Below, in pieces: positions 42,618 through 51,471 of a stretch of DNA of 64,000 nt. Each line of letters starts with the position of its first letter. Position 1 is the first letter of the stretch. The position numbers and the translations under genes were made by a program. The notes beneath the pieces are model-generated. The model saw only the letters and a program-made list of their open reading frames with translations, was not told the DNA's origin and searched no databases. The DNA comes from Azotosporobacter soli (lineage in GTDB: Bacteria; Bacillota; Negativicutes; SG130): NCBI RefSeq assembly GCF_030542965.1, contig NZ_JAUAOA010000001.1, positions 310,001 through 374,000 of the forward strand, given 5' to 3'.

Positions 42618-43691
42618 TTATCCGGCGATGATCCGGACGATATCGAGCGCTTCGGGTCCGCTCAGGTTGATGAATTCGCCCTGCCGCGTCCGCAGCACTG
42701 GCGCGGGCGTGAACACGCTGCCGAAATAAAGGATTTCCGCTTCGCGCCCGTCGCTGAGTTCTACGACGTTTCCGACGAAGCAGTCCTTCAGGTTGTCGAG
42801 AAAGACCGTGCAGACGTCAGGATCGAGCCGGTCATACATTTCTTCCAGCATGATCTTGATCACCGAAAGCGGCGTCGCCTTGCTCTTGAAGACGCGATCC
42901 GACGTCATCGCATCATAGGTATCGACGACCGCGAGGATCTTCGCATAAGGATGGATTCGTTCCTTCTTGACGCCGCTCGGATAACCGCTGCCGTTCATCC
43001 GTTCATGATGTTGCAGAATCGCAAGCGACACATCGTTTGAAATCACGCCGGAGTCCTGCGCCAGTTTATAGCCGATGATCGGATGCAGACGCATGACCTT
43101 CATTTCCTCGTCCGTAAGGCGAAGCGGCTTGTTCAGTACCGGCAACGGGATCTGCGTCTTGCCCATGTCATGCAGCAGGCCCGCAAGCGTCAGTTCTTTC
43201 AGCTGCGGCGCTTTGTAACCGAGCCAGTGTCCGAGTACGCCCGCCATGATGCCTACGTTGACCGAATGGACGAAGGTGTATTCGTCGACCGAACGGTCGC
43301 GCTGCAGATAATTCAGCGCGCCCGCAGTATTGACCATCGGCAGGAGGGCTTCTTCGACCACCTGGTTCATTTCCCGTGTCGGAATCTTTTTAAAGCGGCG
43401 CACAGCATCAAAGGTTCTCTGCATCGTTTGCGTCACCGCATCATGTTTCCGCTGAAAATCAAGGCGCAGCGGCGAGGGAGGCCTGTCAAACGCCGTCAAA
43501 TCAGGTCCGCTTTCGCCTTTGATATGAATGTGCGATACGCCCTGTCCGCGCAGGCGTTGAATCAGCGTTTCCGTCAACACAGTCCCTTCGGTAAGTAAGA
43601 TCTTGCCGTTATCGCGCAAGATCGCTTTGGCAAGTTCCATGCCGGGAGTGACATCGACCAGGGAACAGGCGCCGCCTTGTTGTACTGACAT
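42618..43691 (-). CDS. HD-GYP domain cyclic-di-GMP phosphodiesterase
   Basis: A 357-residue protein with an N-terminal region of unknown fold (about 1-110) and an HD-GYP domain (about 125-315). The HD motif is in LAGLLHDMGKTQIP, followed by HHERMNGSGYP, which supplies the GYP signature, and VVDTYDAMTSDR. These are the residues expected for hydrolysis of c-di-GMP. It opposes the GGDEF cyclase at 397-1902. Start chosen at ATG 43691: AGGAGG is ten bases upstream, whereas the ATG next to it is too close. No membrane segment is visible. Preceded by about 160 bases without features. Confidence 0.92.
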   Translation of the reverse strand: MSVQQGGACSLVDVTPGMELAKAILRDNGKILLTEGTVLTETLIQRLRGQGVSHIHIKGESGPDLTAFDRPPSPLRLDFQRKHDAVTQTMQRTFDAVRRFKKIPTREMNQVVEEALLPMVNTAGALNYLQRDRSVDEYTFVHSVNVGIMAGVLGHWLGYKAPQLKELTLAGLLHDMGKTQIPLPVLNKPLRLTDEEMKVMRLHPIIGYKLAQDSGVISNDVSLAILQHHERMNGSGYPSGVKKERIHPYAKILAVVDTYDAMTSDRVFKSKATPLSVIKIMLEEMYDRLDPDVCTVFLDNLKDCFVGNVVELSDGREAEILYFGSVFTPAPVLRTRQGEFINLSGPEALDIVRIIAG

Positions 43692-43851
43692 GTACTGCAT
43701 ACCTCCTGCTGCATAACGCATATCCCGCGCTTTGAAAACGCCAGCATGCTAAAATTCCGTAATAATTTCTTAATAATTACATTTTTACAGCATTCTACAT
43801 TTTTCTCAAAACCCCTGCAGGACTTTCGTCACTATCGCGAACATTCAGCCC

Positions 43852-44670
43852 TTACGCTCGGGCATAACAGTAGAGGCAGGCCATGCTACAGGGCTGAAGA
43901 TAGCTGCCGATATCGCGACTCGCACTGCAGCCGCAGGCCGGTCGCTGCCCGGAATCTTTGGCGCGTGAGACCTTTCCGCCGAAGAGACCTTCGAGCAGTG
44001 ATCCGTCGATGCAGACGCCCGCTTGGATTCCCGGCACTTTTTCCAAAAGCGGCGTCGCGCAGGAATAGAGCGAAAAACCGTACGTGGCCGCCGTTTGCGC
44101 CATTTCTCTCGCCACGCGCAAAAGAAGTTCCGGTTCCTGCTGTACTGTCAGCTCCGCCTCTTGCAAACGTCGCGCGACTTTACCGTACGCGGCCAAGGCG
44201 GACGTCGTGATCCGGCAACCGTAAAAGTCAAGGCCCTCCAAATCGGCGCAAAGCCGCGCAAACGCGCTGAGCCGGGCTGCAGCGTCCTCCGCCCCGAGAA
44301 ATAGCAGCGGATCAAAGCGGATATTAAACTGCCGTGCGCCATAGCTGCGCCTGAGTTTTTCGAGCGTGCGCAGCGTTTGCGCATAATCCGGCGCATGCGG
44401 CTCTAAAAGACGAGGATAACGATTGATCGTGTATTGAAAATATAAAGGATAATCGGCCAATCGCCCGGGATCATCCGCCACCTTTTGATAATCCTTGCTC
44501 CAGAGGACGATGCTGTGGACTTTCTCCGGCCTCAGATCCACGCGGTAACTTTGCGCGGGTCGGGCCGGGTTCGGCACCATCAGCTCGCCTGCACGCAAAA
44601 CCTCCTGCAGCCAGGCATAGTGGCAGGCCGGCAGATCCGTGCGCCTTGACGCCGATAGAACAGGCTTCAT
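43852..44670 (-). CDS. DUF1848 protein with C-terminal cysteine cluster
   Basis: A 272-residue DUF1848-family protein of unknown activity. It starts with the family hallmark LSASRRTDLPACHYAW, has IVLWSKDYQKV and YTINRYPRLLEPH, and ends with a cysteine cluster ACGCSASRDIGSYLQPCSMACLYCYA. The last CxxCxYC part looks like a metal or iron-sulfur site, reminiscent of radical-SAM enzymes although the classical N-terminal CxxxCxxC is absent. It overlaps the YigZ gene stop by four bases and is cotranscribed with it. No function is established. Confidence 0.88.
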   Translation of the reverse strand: MKPVLSASRRTDLPACHYAWLQEVLRAGELMVPNPARPAQSYRVDLRPEKVHSIVLWSKDYQKVADDPGRLADYPLYFQYTINRYPRLLEPHAPDYAQTLRTLEKLRRSYGARQFNIRFDPLLFLGAEDAAARLSAFARLCADLEGLDFYGCRITTSALAAYGKVARRLQEAELTVQQEPELLLRVAREMAQTAATYGFSLYSCATPLLEKVPGIQAGVCIDGSLLEGLFGGKVSRAKDSGQRPACGCSASRDIGSYLQPCSMACLYCYARA

Positions 44671-45305
44671 GTCGCCAGCACCGTATCGACGTATTGCTGC
44701 CCGAGCCTGGATAATTCGACCCGCGCCGCGGTCCAGTCGAGCAGTTTGCTTTCCACTTTCTCCTCTTCGCCGCTTGGCGCGAGTACGATTAGATTGACCG
44801 CATCATCGAACTCGCGTTGGCTGATGCTGTAGCCGTGCAGGCCGAGCTGGTTCTCGAGCGTGCCCAGCAAGGAATAGTCGCAGCGAACGGCAAGCTGCGT
44901 ATGCAAACGCCGTTCGATCAAACCGCTTTCTTTGATGCCCTCGACGACCGCCTGGCCATAGGCTCTGACCAATCCGCCCGCCCCGAGCTTGATGCCGCCA
45001 AAATAACGCGTCACCACGACCAGCGTATCTTTGAGCGCTTGTTTCTTCAGCACTTCGAGCATTGGACGTCCGGCCGTGCCGGATGGTTCGCCGTCATCGT
45101 CCGCTTTCTGCAGTTCGTCGCGTTCCCCGATGATATAGGCCACGCAATTATGTGTGGCGTCCCAGTGCTCTTTGCGCAGCTTGGCGATAAAGGCCAGCGC
45201 CTCTTCCTCGCGCTCCGCCCGCGTGACATAGGCAATGAAACGGGAACGCTGTATTTCAATTTCACGGCAGCCGTAACCGGCAACCGTCCGGTAACAATCG
45301 ATCAT
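44667..45305 (-). CDS. YigZ/IMPACT-family protein
   Basis: A 212-residue member of the UPF0029/YigZ family. The IMPACT-type N-terminal domain contains RSRFIAYVTRAE, DATHNCVAYIIGE, DDDGEPSGTAGRPML and VTRYFGGIKLGAGGL, which are the strongest family motifs, and a C-terminal EF-G-like domain (about 140-205). It probably acts near translation or protein turnover; the bacterial role is unsettled. It is the first gene of a two-gene operon with DUF1848 and ends in ATG overlap with it. Confidence 0.93.
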   Translation of the reverse strand: MIDCYRTVAGYGCREIEIQRSRFIAYVTRAEREEEALAFIAKLRKEHWDATHNCVAYIIGERDELQKADDDGEPSGTAGRPMLEVLKKQALKDTLVVVTRYFGGIKLGAGGLVRAYGQAVVEGIKESGLIERRLHTQLAVRCDYSLLGTLENQLGLHGYSISQREFDDAVNLIVLAPSGEEEKVESKLLDWTAARVELSRLGQQYVDTVLAT

Positions 45306-45354
45306 CTTTCAGTTCACCTCATCCATCAGCATACCACAAAAAAGAACGAAGAAA

Positions 45355-45381
45355 AACCGGCTCTCAAGAAAGAGCCGGCAT
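45355..45381 (-). terminator. Terminator at the 3' end of the PocR kinase gene
   Basis: On the minus strand GCCGGCTCTTTC/TTGAGAGCCGG forms a stem followed by TTTTTCTTC. The 5' arm lies within the last codons of the kinase gene. Confidence 0.7.
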
Positions 45382-47214
45382 CCTGATCGTGAAACGGCTA
45401 CCCTCACCCGGCATGCTGCTGCACTCGATCCCGCCCTGCATTCGTCCGGTCACAATGTTGTAGACGATCGACATGCCAAGCCCCGAGCCGCCGCAGGATC
45501 GTTTGGTCGTGAAAAAAGGATCGAAGATCTTCTCGAGCACCTCCTCCGACATCCCCTTGCCGTCGTCACCATAAACCAGCACAAAGCCGTCCTCCTCTTT
45601 GCTGACTTCAATCCGGATGCAGCCTGCCTCATCGCCGTCATAAGCGTGCAGCAGCGAATTCATCAGCAGATTGGTCAGCACCTGCGCAAAATCGCCGGGG
45701 TAACCGTCCATTTCATAGCTGTCCTCACAAACGATTTCAATGCGGTGTTTCGTTTTTTTCAGCTTGGCATGCAGACTCAGCAAGATCTCTTCGATATATT
45801 CACGCAGTCTAAAGACGCGCCGGATCTCACCGGCCTGATCGACCGCGACTAGCTTGAAATTCTCGATCTGCCGCTTGGCACGCTCGAGGTTCATTTCCAG
45901 CATCAAGACCGCTTCGCCGCTTTGCGTGACATAGTCCTGCAGCGCGCTGCGCGTTAGCTGTCCGCTGGTAAAGTCGCGTTCCAATTTCAGCGTGCTTTGT
46001 TTCAGATGCGACGCCAGCGTTACGCCGATGCCGAGCGGCGTATTGATTTCATGCGCAGTGCCCGCCACCAAATCGCCCAGTGCCGCCATTTTTTCCATTT
46101 GCACGAGTTTGACTTGCGTCCTGGTCAACTGCGCCACCGTATTGACCAGTTCCGCATTGATCCTCTGCAATTCCTGGTTCGTCTCTCTCCACTCCTGTGT
46201 GCGCTGCTCGACCTTGCTCTCCAGCTCCTCTTTCGCCAGGCGCAATGCCTCTTCCATTTCCTTACGCTTCGTGATGTCATGCCAGACGAAGAGCGCACAT
46301 TCCTCACCGTCAAACTCGATCACATCGGCCGAATAGCTGCCGATGCGCACTGCGCCGTCCGCCGCACGCCAGGCGATTTCCTGCTGCCAAAGCGAACCGC
46401 CGCCAAGCAGGACCTCAACCACCGCTTCATATTCATTTCTCTTTTCCCAAAGACCGATTTCTTGCGAAGTGCGGCCGATGATGCTTTCCCGTTCGTAACC
46501 GAGCATGCGGGAAAAACTGTCGTTGACTTCCAGATAGCAGCGATCAGACAAGCGAACAATGCCAACCACATCGGCTATTTTGTCAAACGCCTTATGAAAA
46601 CGTTCTTCGGCCGCAACAAGGGCGTTTTGCACATACTCCTTCTCCCTGATCTCCTTTTTTAACAGCAAATTCGCATGTCCTAACTGCGAAACCAGCGTCG
46701 CCATTTTGGCGTAAAAAGACATCAGCGCCTCGACTTGCGTCTTTGTCCGGATCGGCACTTCTTCCAGCGCTGCCAGATAGTCCGCCTCCGCAAAACCATA
46801 CCGTCTGGCCTGCTGTAAGAAACAGTCCCGGTCGATTTCCTCCGTGTCAAAGAAAAACTGCCCATGGCAGATATTGCCGATCCGGCGACCGTCCACCAAA
46901 ATCGGCGTCATCAAATCCCACATGTTGTTCTTGCATTTATACGCCTTTACCTTGCCGCCTTCGGCTCCCTCGGAAAGGTTCAGATCGCTCTCCAGGCAAT
47001 TCTTCAGAGTTTCAGGATGGGCACGATGAAAGCGCGTGCAGATGTCCTGCCAGCCTGTTGCGACAAGCACCTGGCCGTCCAGATCGATTATGCCGATGCC
47101 GCAGCCCGTTAACGAATAAAAGTCATCCATAATCGTCTGCAATTCGCCGCAATCAATCAGTTCCCGCAACGTCACTTCACTTTCCGCACGCTCCGGCGCA
47201 TTCATGACCTCCAT
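45364..47214 (-). CDS. PocR-PAS sensor histidine kinase
   Basis: A 616-residue cytoplasmic sensor kinase. The N-terminal PocR ligand-binding domain (about 15-185) is seen in LQTIMDDFYSLTGCGIGIID and the C-terminal part with GQFFF; a PAS domain follows (about 205-320). After a coiled coil comes the H-box with His388 in GTAHEINTPLG, and the ATPase with LTNLLMNSLLHAY, VYGDDGKGM and GGSGLGMSIV. The PocR domain was first seen in the regulator of propanediol/cobalamin genes and often binds small carbon compounds. No response regulator gene is adjacent, so the kinase is an orphan here. Two starts (47214 and 47205) are possible. Confidence 0.9.
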   Translation of the reverse strand: MEVMNAPERAESEVTLRELIDCGELQTIMDDFYSLTGCGIGIIDLDGQVLVATGWQDICTRFHRAHPETLKNCLESDLNLSEGAEGGKVKAYKCKNNMWDLMTPILVDGRRIGNICHGQFFFDTEEIDRDCFLQQARRYGFAEADYLAALEEVPIRTKTQVEALMSFYAKMATLVSQLGHANLLLKKEIREKEYVQNALVAAEERFHKAFDKIADVVGIVRLSDRCYLEVNDSFSRMLGYERESIIGRTSQEIGLWEKRNEYEAVVEVLLGGGSLWQQEIAWRAADGAVRIGSYSADVIEFDGEECALFVWHDITKRKEMEEALRLAKEELESKVEQRTQEWRETNQELQRINAELVNTVAQLTRTQVKLVQMEKMAALGDLVAGTAHEINTPLGIGVTLASHLKQSTLKLERDFTSGQLTRSALQDYVTQSGEAVLMLEMNLERAKRQIENFKLVAVDQAGEIRRVFRLREYIEEILLSLHAKLKKTKHRIEIVCEDSYEMDGYPGDFAQVLTNLLMNSLLHAYDGDEAGCIRIEVSKEEDGFVLVYGDDGKGMSEEVLEKIFDPFFTTKRSCGGSGLGMSIVYNIVTGRMQGGIECSSMPGEGSRFTIRMPALS

Positions 47215-47324
47215 GTCCTTCCGCCTCTCTTTTCACCGTCTCTCCGCTTCCATTTTTTTCAATATTTCAATTCATTTGTACCACGCTGTTCATGTTTTGT
47301 CAATTGCAGTGCGGCAAAAAAAAG

Positions 47325-47372
47325 AAAGGCGTCGCAAAACGGCCCGCTCAGCCGTTTGCAACACCTTTCCCA
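47325..47372 (-). terminator. Terminator after the thioesterase gene
   Basis: On the minus strand AAAGGTGTTGCAAACGG pairs imperfectly with CCGTTTTGCGACGCCTTT, followed by CTTTTTTT. The loop contains GCTGAGCGGG. Confidence 0.7.
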
Positions 47373-47380
47373 TCATTTTA

Positions 47381-47803
47381 TTAGCGTTTTTTAACCAGGT
47401 TCTTGGCTTTTTCCATCAGTTCGACCTCTTCGTCGTTCGACGGCGTGATGACCAGACCATGCGGCGTCGAGTGTCCTTCGGAGTCGACATGGATGAACGT
47501 CATGAAACCGTCGAGCAAGAATTGCTCGTTATCGGCGCGAACAACCTTTACATAGACGACCATGCTGCTGCGGCCTACATAGGTGACCTTGCTTTCGTAA
47601 CGCACGATGGTTCCTTTCGGTACCGGCCGGGTAAATACCATACCGTGGATATTGAGGCAGACGGTGTTTTCCGGACAGGTCATGTTGGAGGCGGCGACAA
47701 AACCTGCTTCCACGAACCACTCTGCGCCGCGACCGGCAAACAACGTACCATGATGATTCAGGTCATTTCCTTTGACTAAGTGATGGGTGATAAAGGTTTT
47801 CAT
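47381..47803 (-). CDS. Hot-dog-fold acyl-CoA thioesterase
   Basis: A 140-residue single hot-dog protein of the YciA/4HBT acyl-CoA thioesterase type. The core motif NHHGTLFAGRGAEWFVEAGFVAA carries the catalytic-region residues, and FTRPVPKGTIVRYESKV is the long central strand pair. It would hydrolyse acyl-CoA, substrate length unknown. The ATG at 47803 has GAGGAG ten bases upstream; the frame stays open for 30 more codons but without a ribosome binding site. It is monocistronic, ending at a terminator. Confidence 0.85.
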   Translation of the reverse strand: MKTFITHHLVKGNDLNHHGTLFAGRGAEWFVEAGFVAASNMTCPENTVCLNIHGMVFTRPVPKGTIVRYESKVTYVGRSSMVVYVKVVRADNEQFLLDGFMTFIHVDSEGHSTPHGLVITPSNDEEVELMEKAKNLVKKR

Positions 47804-47973
47804 GTTTTTCTCTCCTCTACGCATCTTCCCTACAATAGCGGGCAAATCGTTTTCGATTCTTCTCTCTGTTTGTATTCTGCATACAAAAAACATTTCCTGC
47901 TAAATTAGAACAAACTTTTCATTCTTTCACTGCAAGCTCTTCGCCGCAAAAGAATGCGCTTTAAAAAGGAAAA

Positions 47974-47999
47974 AGGCCAGGGCTACCGCCGAGGCCTTT
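47974..47999 (-). terminator. Terminator after cheR
   Basis: AAAGGCC pairs with GGCCTTT around a 12-base loop; on the minus strand TTTCC... follows TTT, a weak but plausible intrinsic terminator six bases from the CheR stop. Confidence 0.5.
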
Positions 48000-48005
48000 C
48001 CTTTC

Positions 48006-48788
48006 TTATAATGGTTTGCGGTAAAAGAACGGCAGATAGCTGGTAAAGCCGATCTCACGGAAATTCAGGATCGCCTCGGTGCCGCCGACGAAAAGAACGC
48101 CGCCCGGTTTGAGCGCAGCAAGGAAACGACGATAGAGCGCATCCTTCGCCTCTTCGGTAAAGTAAATGACGACGTTGCGGCAGAGAATCAGATCAAAACC
48201 GCTTTCGAACTTATCGAGCAGCAGGTTGTTGCGTTTGAACTCGACGCGCGATTTGATGTCTTCACTCAAGACGTAATTGCTGTCCACTTTTTTAAAGTAT
48301 TTCGACTCGCGCGAATTTGAGATGTTCTTGAACTCGGTCGTCGTATAGACGCCCTGTTTCGCTTTCGCCAGGATCTCGACGTCGAGGTCGCTGGCCAGGA
48401 TGCGATGCCGCACGTTCGGCGTCAGTTCATTCAAGATGATCGCGAGCGAATATGGTTCCGCGCCGATCGAGCAGCCGGCGCTCCAGATATTGAGCTTCGG
48501 GCTGGCCTTCAAGAGTTCCGGCAGCACCTTCTGCTCGAGTTCCTGGAATTTCTCCGGCGTGCGGAAGAATTCGGTGACATTGATCGTCATATAATCGATG
48601 AAATCTTTGTACATCTTCGCGTCTTTTTCCAGCATCGCAAAGAAATCGACATAGGTCTTCGCGCCGTGGCGATTCATCAGATTGGTGATCCGTCTTTGCA
48701 TTTGCGCTGCTTTATAGTCATTTAAATTAATGCCTGCTTTGGCGTTGAATTTCTGTTTGAATTGTTCCCAGTCGCGTTCGTCGCTCAT
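48006..48788 (-). CDS. cheR: Chemotaxis protein methyltransferase CheR
   Basis: A 260-residue SAM-dependent methyltransferase that methylates glutamates of chemoreceptors. The N-terminal helical domain (about 10-70) and the C-terminal catalytic domain follow the family order: INVTEFFRTPEKF, IWSAGCSIGAEPYSLAI, ILASDLDVEILAKAKQGVY, DLILCRNVVIYF and PGGVLFVGGTEAI. It starts at ATG 48788 with GGAGGTG seven bases upstream. No cheB, cheA or cheW is close, although three chemoreceptors lie in the window. It is monocistronic. Confidence 0.95.
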   Translation of the reverse strand: MSDERDWEQFKQKFNAKAGINLNDYKAAQMQRRITNLMNRHGAKTYVDFFAMLEKDAKMYKDFIDYMTINVTEFFRTPEKFQELEQKVLPELLKASPKLNIWSAGCSIGAEPYSLAIILNELTPNVRHRILASDLDVEILAKAKQGVYTTTEFKNISNSRESKYFKKVDSNYVLSEDIKSRVEFKRNNLLLDKFESGFDLILCRNVVIYFTEEAKDALYRRFLAALKPGGVLFVGGTEAILNFREIGFTSYLPFFYRKPL

Positions 48789-48901
48789 GGTATGCACCTC
48801 CGCTTGTTTTCGCTACTAGCTAGCATTCGACAGGCCAAGAGTAAAACCCTACCGGAAAATGCATTTAAGTGAAATTAGCGCCGTCTCTTTTCTTCACTCT
48901 G

Positions 48902-50008
48902 TCACACATAGCTGCGCGGCACACGTTTGCCGATCATGCAGATCACTTCATAATGAATGGTTCCCATATGACGAGCCACTTCCTCGACCGGCAGTTCCTC
49001 GCCGCCGAACAAAAGCGCTTCGTCGCCGGCCGCAACGCCGGAAACATCGGTGACGTCGACCATGCACTGGTCCATACAGACGCGTCCGACGACGGTGGCG
49101 CGCTGGCCTTTGACCAGCACTTTGGCCCGGTTCGCGAGGGAACGGGACCAGCCGTCCGCGTAACCGACCGGCAAGGTGGCGATGCGGCTGGCCCGCTGCG
49201 TATAAAAAGCCAACCCATAACTGATCGGCGTACCGGCAGGAACCGCTTTGACGAAACCGACCTGCGCCTTTAATTTCATTGCCGGTTTGAGATTCAATTG
49301 GTGGCGGACTTCTTCCGACGGCCAAAGACCGTAAAGAATGATGCCCGGCCGGATCATATCGAGGTGCATCTCCGGCAGGTCGAGAACGGCCGCGCTATTG
49401 GCGATATGACGGATCGGAATCTCGATGCCGCGTGCTTTGACACGTTCGACCGCCGCGCTAAAGCGCCGGTATTGCTGCAGCGTAAACGCCTTGTCATTGC
49501 TGTCCGATGCGGCAAAGTGGGAATAGATGCCTTCAAGAAATATATTCGGCAATGCACTGACCGCAGCCGCAAAGTCACCGCTCTCTTGCGGCCGTATGCC
49601 GACCCGTCCCATGCCGGTGTCCACTTTGATATGAAGTTTCGCTGTCCGCCCCAACTGTACAGCTGCCGCAGACAAGGCCTGCGCTACCTCAAAGGAAAAG
49701 ACCGTCTGCGTGATATCATTGGCGATGACGACTTCCGCCTGTTCCGGCGGCGTATAACCCAGCACTAAAATCGGCACCGTGATCCCGGCCTGCCGGAGTT
49801 CGAGCGCCTCACTGACAATCGCAACAGCCAGACAGTCCGCACCGGCCGCCAGTACCGCCTTGGCGACCGGTACCGCACCGTGCCCATAGCCGTCCGCCTT
49901 GACGACCGCGCAGAGTTTTGCGCTCGGCTTCACCCATTGCCTGATTTCTTTCACATTATGTTCAATGGCGGTCAAATCGATTTCCGCCCATACGGATCGT
50001 TCCAACAT
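48902..50008 (-). CDS. alr: Alanine racemase
   Basis: A 368-residue PLP enzyme that makes D-alanine for peptidoglycan. The cofactor lysine is Lys37 in AVVKADGYGHGA. The catalytic tyrosine is in the SYGLAFYTQR stretch, and DVTDVSG and MCMDQCMVD-type segments of the C-terminal beta domain are present. The start at 50008 is set by AGGAGGCAGGAG; a further open stretch upstream to 50101 is not used. It is alone in its transcript, preceded by a terminator of the hypB/Spo0E transcript. Confidence 0.95.
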   Translation of the reverse strand: MLERSVWAEIDLTAIEHNVKEIRQWVKPSAKLCAVVKADGYGHGAVPVAKAVLAAGADCLAVAIVSEALELRQAGITVPILVLGYTPPEQAEVVIANDITQTVFSFEVAQALSAAAVQLGRTAKLHIKVDTGMGRVGIRPQESGDFAAAVSALPNIFLEGIYSHFAASDSNDKAFTLQQYRRFSAAVERVKARGIEIPIRHIANSAAVLDLPEMHLDMIRPGIILYGLWPSEEVRHQLNLKPAMKLKAQVGFVKAVPAGTPISYGLAFYTQRASRIATLPVGYADGWSRSLANRAKVLVKGQRATVVGRVCMDQCMVDVTDVSGVAAGDEALLFGGEELPVEEVARHMGTIHYEVICMIGKRVPRSYV

Positions 50009-50142
50009 AAGAATCTCCTGCCTCCTATTCACTGAAAACACGACTGAATCTATGATACTGCGTTCCGCGCTACGGCGCAAGCATTGCAGGCACTCAAACA
50101 ACTGACGAATCCCAAACAGGCGACGCTGCGACGCCGATACGC

Positions 50143-50164
50143 AAAAACAGCCCCGCTGGGCTGT
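50143..50164 (-). terminator. Terminator after the Spo0E-like gene
   Basis: On the minus strand ACAGCCC pairs with GGGCTGT around AGCG, followed by TTTTTGCG. It closes the hypA-hypB-spo0E-like transcript. Confidence 0.8.
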
Positions 50165-50199
50165 CTTTTGGCTAAACCGGCAAGTCGTCAGCCTTCCGT

Positions 50200-50373
50200 T
50201 CAGCTGCCTTGCCGCTTTTTCTCGCGTTCATATTGGACGATCAGCTCATCCAATTCCATGCTGTAGGCCGCCACTTCCGGATCAACCAGGTTGCCGCGCT
50301 TGGCCTCTACCAGAAGATGCAAGCGCTTGCGCGCTTCTTCAATCGCGATCTTCATTCCTTCCAACTTCACCAT
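50200..50373 (-). CDS. Spo0E-like aspartyl-phosphate phosphatase
   Basis: A gene of at most 57 residues that overlaps the 3' end of hypB in another frame. It encodes two helices with MKIAIEEARKRLHLLVEAK and the Spo0E signature SMELDELIVQYER (SxxLD). Spo0E proteins dephosphorylate Spo0A~P and delay sporulation. Starts at ATG 50373, GTG 50370 and ATG 50355 are possible; GGGAGG lies just upstream of the first two. It is followed by a terminator. The presence of this family supports a sporulating host. Confidence 0.75.
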   Translation of the reverse strand: MVKLEGMKIAIEEARKRLHLLVEAKRGNLVDPEVAAYSMELDELIVQYEREKKRQGS

Positions 50374-51046
50374 TTCCTCCCTTGCTCCTTACCTGTTTTC
50401 TCCGCACTTGCTCCCGCAGCCATTCATACCACGCCGTCAAGCCATCGCCTGTCTGACAGGACACCTCGATGATCGGCGCCAACGGGTTGATCCCCTTGAT
50501 GTCCCGCACCGCTTTCGTCTTGTCAAAATTTAGATGGGGCAGCAGGTCTGTCTTATTCAAAATAGCCACCGCCGCACGGCGGAAGGCCAACGGATATTTT
50601 AACGGTTTGTCTTCGCCTTCGGTAACGCTGAGCAAAACGACCTTGGCATCTTCGCCGATGTCGAATTCCGCCGGACAGACGAGATTGCCGACATTCTCAA
50701 TCACCAATATGTCAAGTTTCGCCAGAGGCAGATCGCCGAGCACCGCTTCGATCATGCCGGCGTTCAGATGGCAGCCGCCGGCGGTGTTGATCTGAACGGT
50801 CGGAATGCCGTGGCGCGCAATCCGTTCGGCGTCCTGCGCCGTGTACAAATCGCCTTCCACGACCGCGAAACGCAGTTCCTGCCCGAGAGCCTCTACCGTC
50901 TGTTCGAGCAGACTTGTCTTGCCGCAGCCAGGCGAACCCATGAGATTCAAGACCAGTATGCCGTAGTCGTCCAGTCTTTCTTTTACCGCCTTGGACATCG
51001 CTTCGTTATGTTCCAGCAAGTCTTCCATCACACGAATCTGCATCAT
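50339..51046 (-). CDS. hypB: Hydrogenase nickel incorporation GTPase HypB
   Basis: A 235-residue GTPase that inserts nickel into NiFe-hydrogenase (and sometimes urease). The P-loop GSPGCGKT lies at about 37-44, then VVEGDLYTAQDAERI and NTAGGCHLNAGMI, NVGNLVCPAEF with the metal-site cysteine, and NKTDLLPH. The histidine-rich nickel-storage region and the N-terminal CxxCGC site found in some homologues are missing, so this is the short form. Its ATG overlaps the hypA stop. The C-terminal tail of basic residues overlaps the start of the Spo0E-like gene. Confidence 0.95.
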   Translation of the reverse strand: MMQIRVMEDLLEHNEAMSKAVKERLDDYGILVLNLMGSPGCGKTSLLEQTVEALGQELRFAVVEGDLYTAQDAERIARHGIPTVQINTAGGCHLNAGMIEAVLGDLPLAKLDILVIENVGNLVCPAEFDIGEDAKVVLLSVTEGEDKPLKYPLAFRRAAVAILNKTDLLPHLNFDKTKAVRDIKGINPLAPIIEVSCQTGDGLTAWYEWLREQVRRKQVRSKGGNGEVGRNEDRD

Positions 51047-51387
51047 TCAACCTCCACATATTCCACGGCCAGTTCGCGACCGCTATGAATTTCCGTCTGA
51101 GCTGAACCACAATGGATACAGGAAAAGCGATACTCTTGCAAGGTGAAGTCGCGGCCGCAGTTGCGACAAAACACGACGAGCGGCACCGTCTCAAGAAGCA
51201 GTGTTGCGCCCTGCGCAGCCGTGCCGTTTGTCGCCGCCAAAAAACCATAACGCAGCGCCTCCGGTTCGACGTTCGTCATCTTCCCGATGCGCAATTTGAC
51301 CAGCGTCACCCGGCTTTCCTTGCTCTGCGTCGCTAACGTCCGCAGCGCGATTTCAACGATGCTTTGCGCCAGCGCCAGTTCGTGCAT
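51043..51387 (-). CDS. hypA: Hydrogenase/urease nickel chaperone HypA
   Basis: A 114-residue metallochaperone. The N-terminal Met-His2-Glu motif binds nickel, and the zinc site is formed by Cys74, Cys77, Cys90 and Cys93 in CRNCG and CIHCG. The usual 40-residue segment ends with RIGKMTNVEPEALRYGF. It hands nickel to HypB and the hydrogenase large subunit. AGGAG lies 7 bases upstream of the ATG. It is the first gene of hypA-hypB-(Spo0E-like). Structural hydrogenase genes are not in the window. Confidence 0.95.
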   Translation of the reverse strand: MHELALAQSIVEIALRTLATQSKESRVTLVKLRIGKMTNVEPEALRYGFLAATNGTAAQGATLLLETVPLVVFCRNCGRDFTLQEYRFSCIHCGSAQTEIHSGRELAVEYVEVE

Positions 51388-51471
51388 AGTGATGCTCCTT
51401 GTATTTTGTATCTTCGAATCGTATTTGTCAATAAAAAGAAAAACGCTTTTTCTTTTTCCTGCGCCAGGCTT

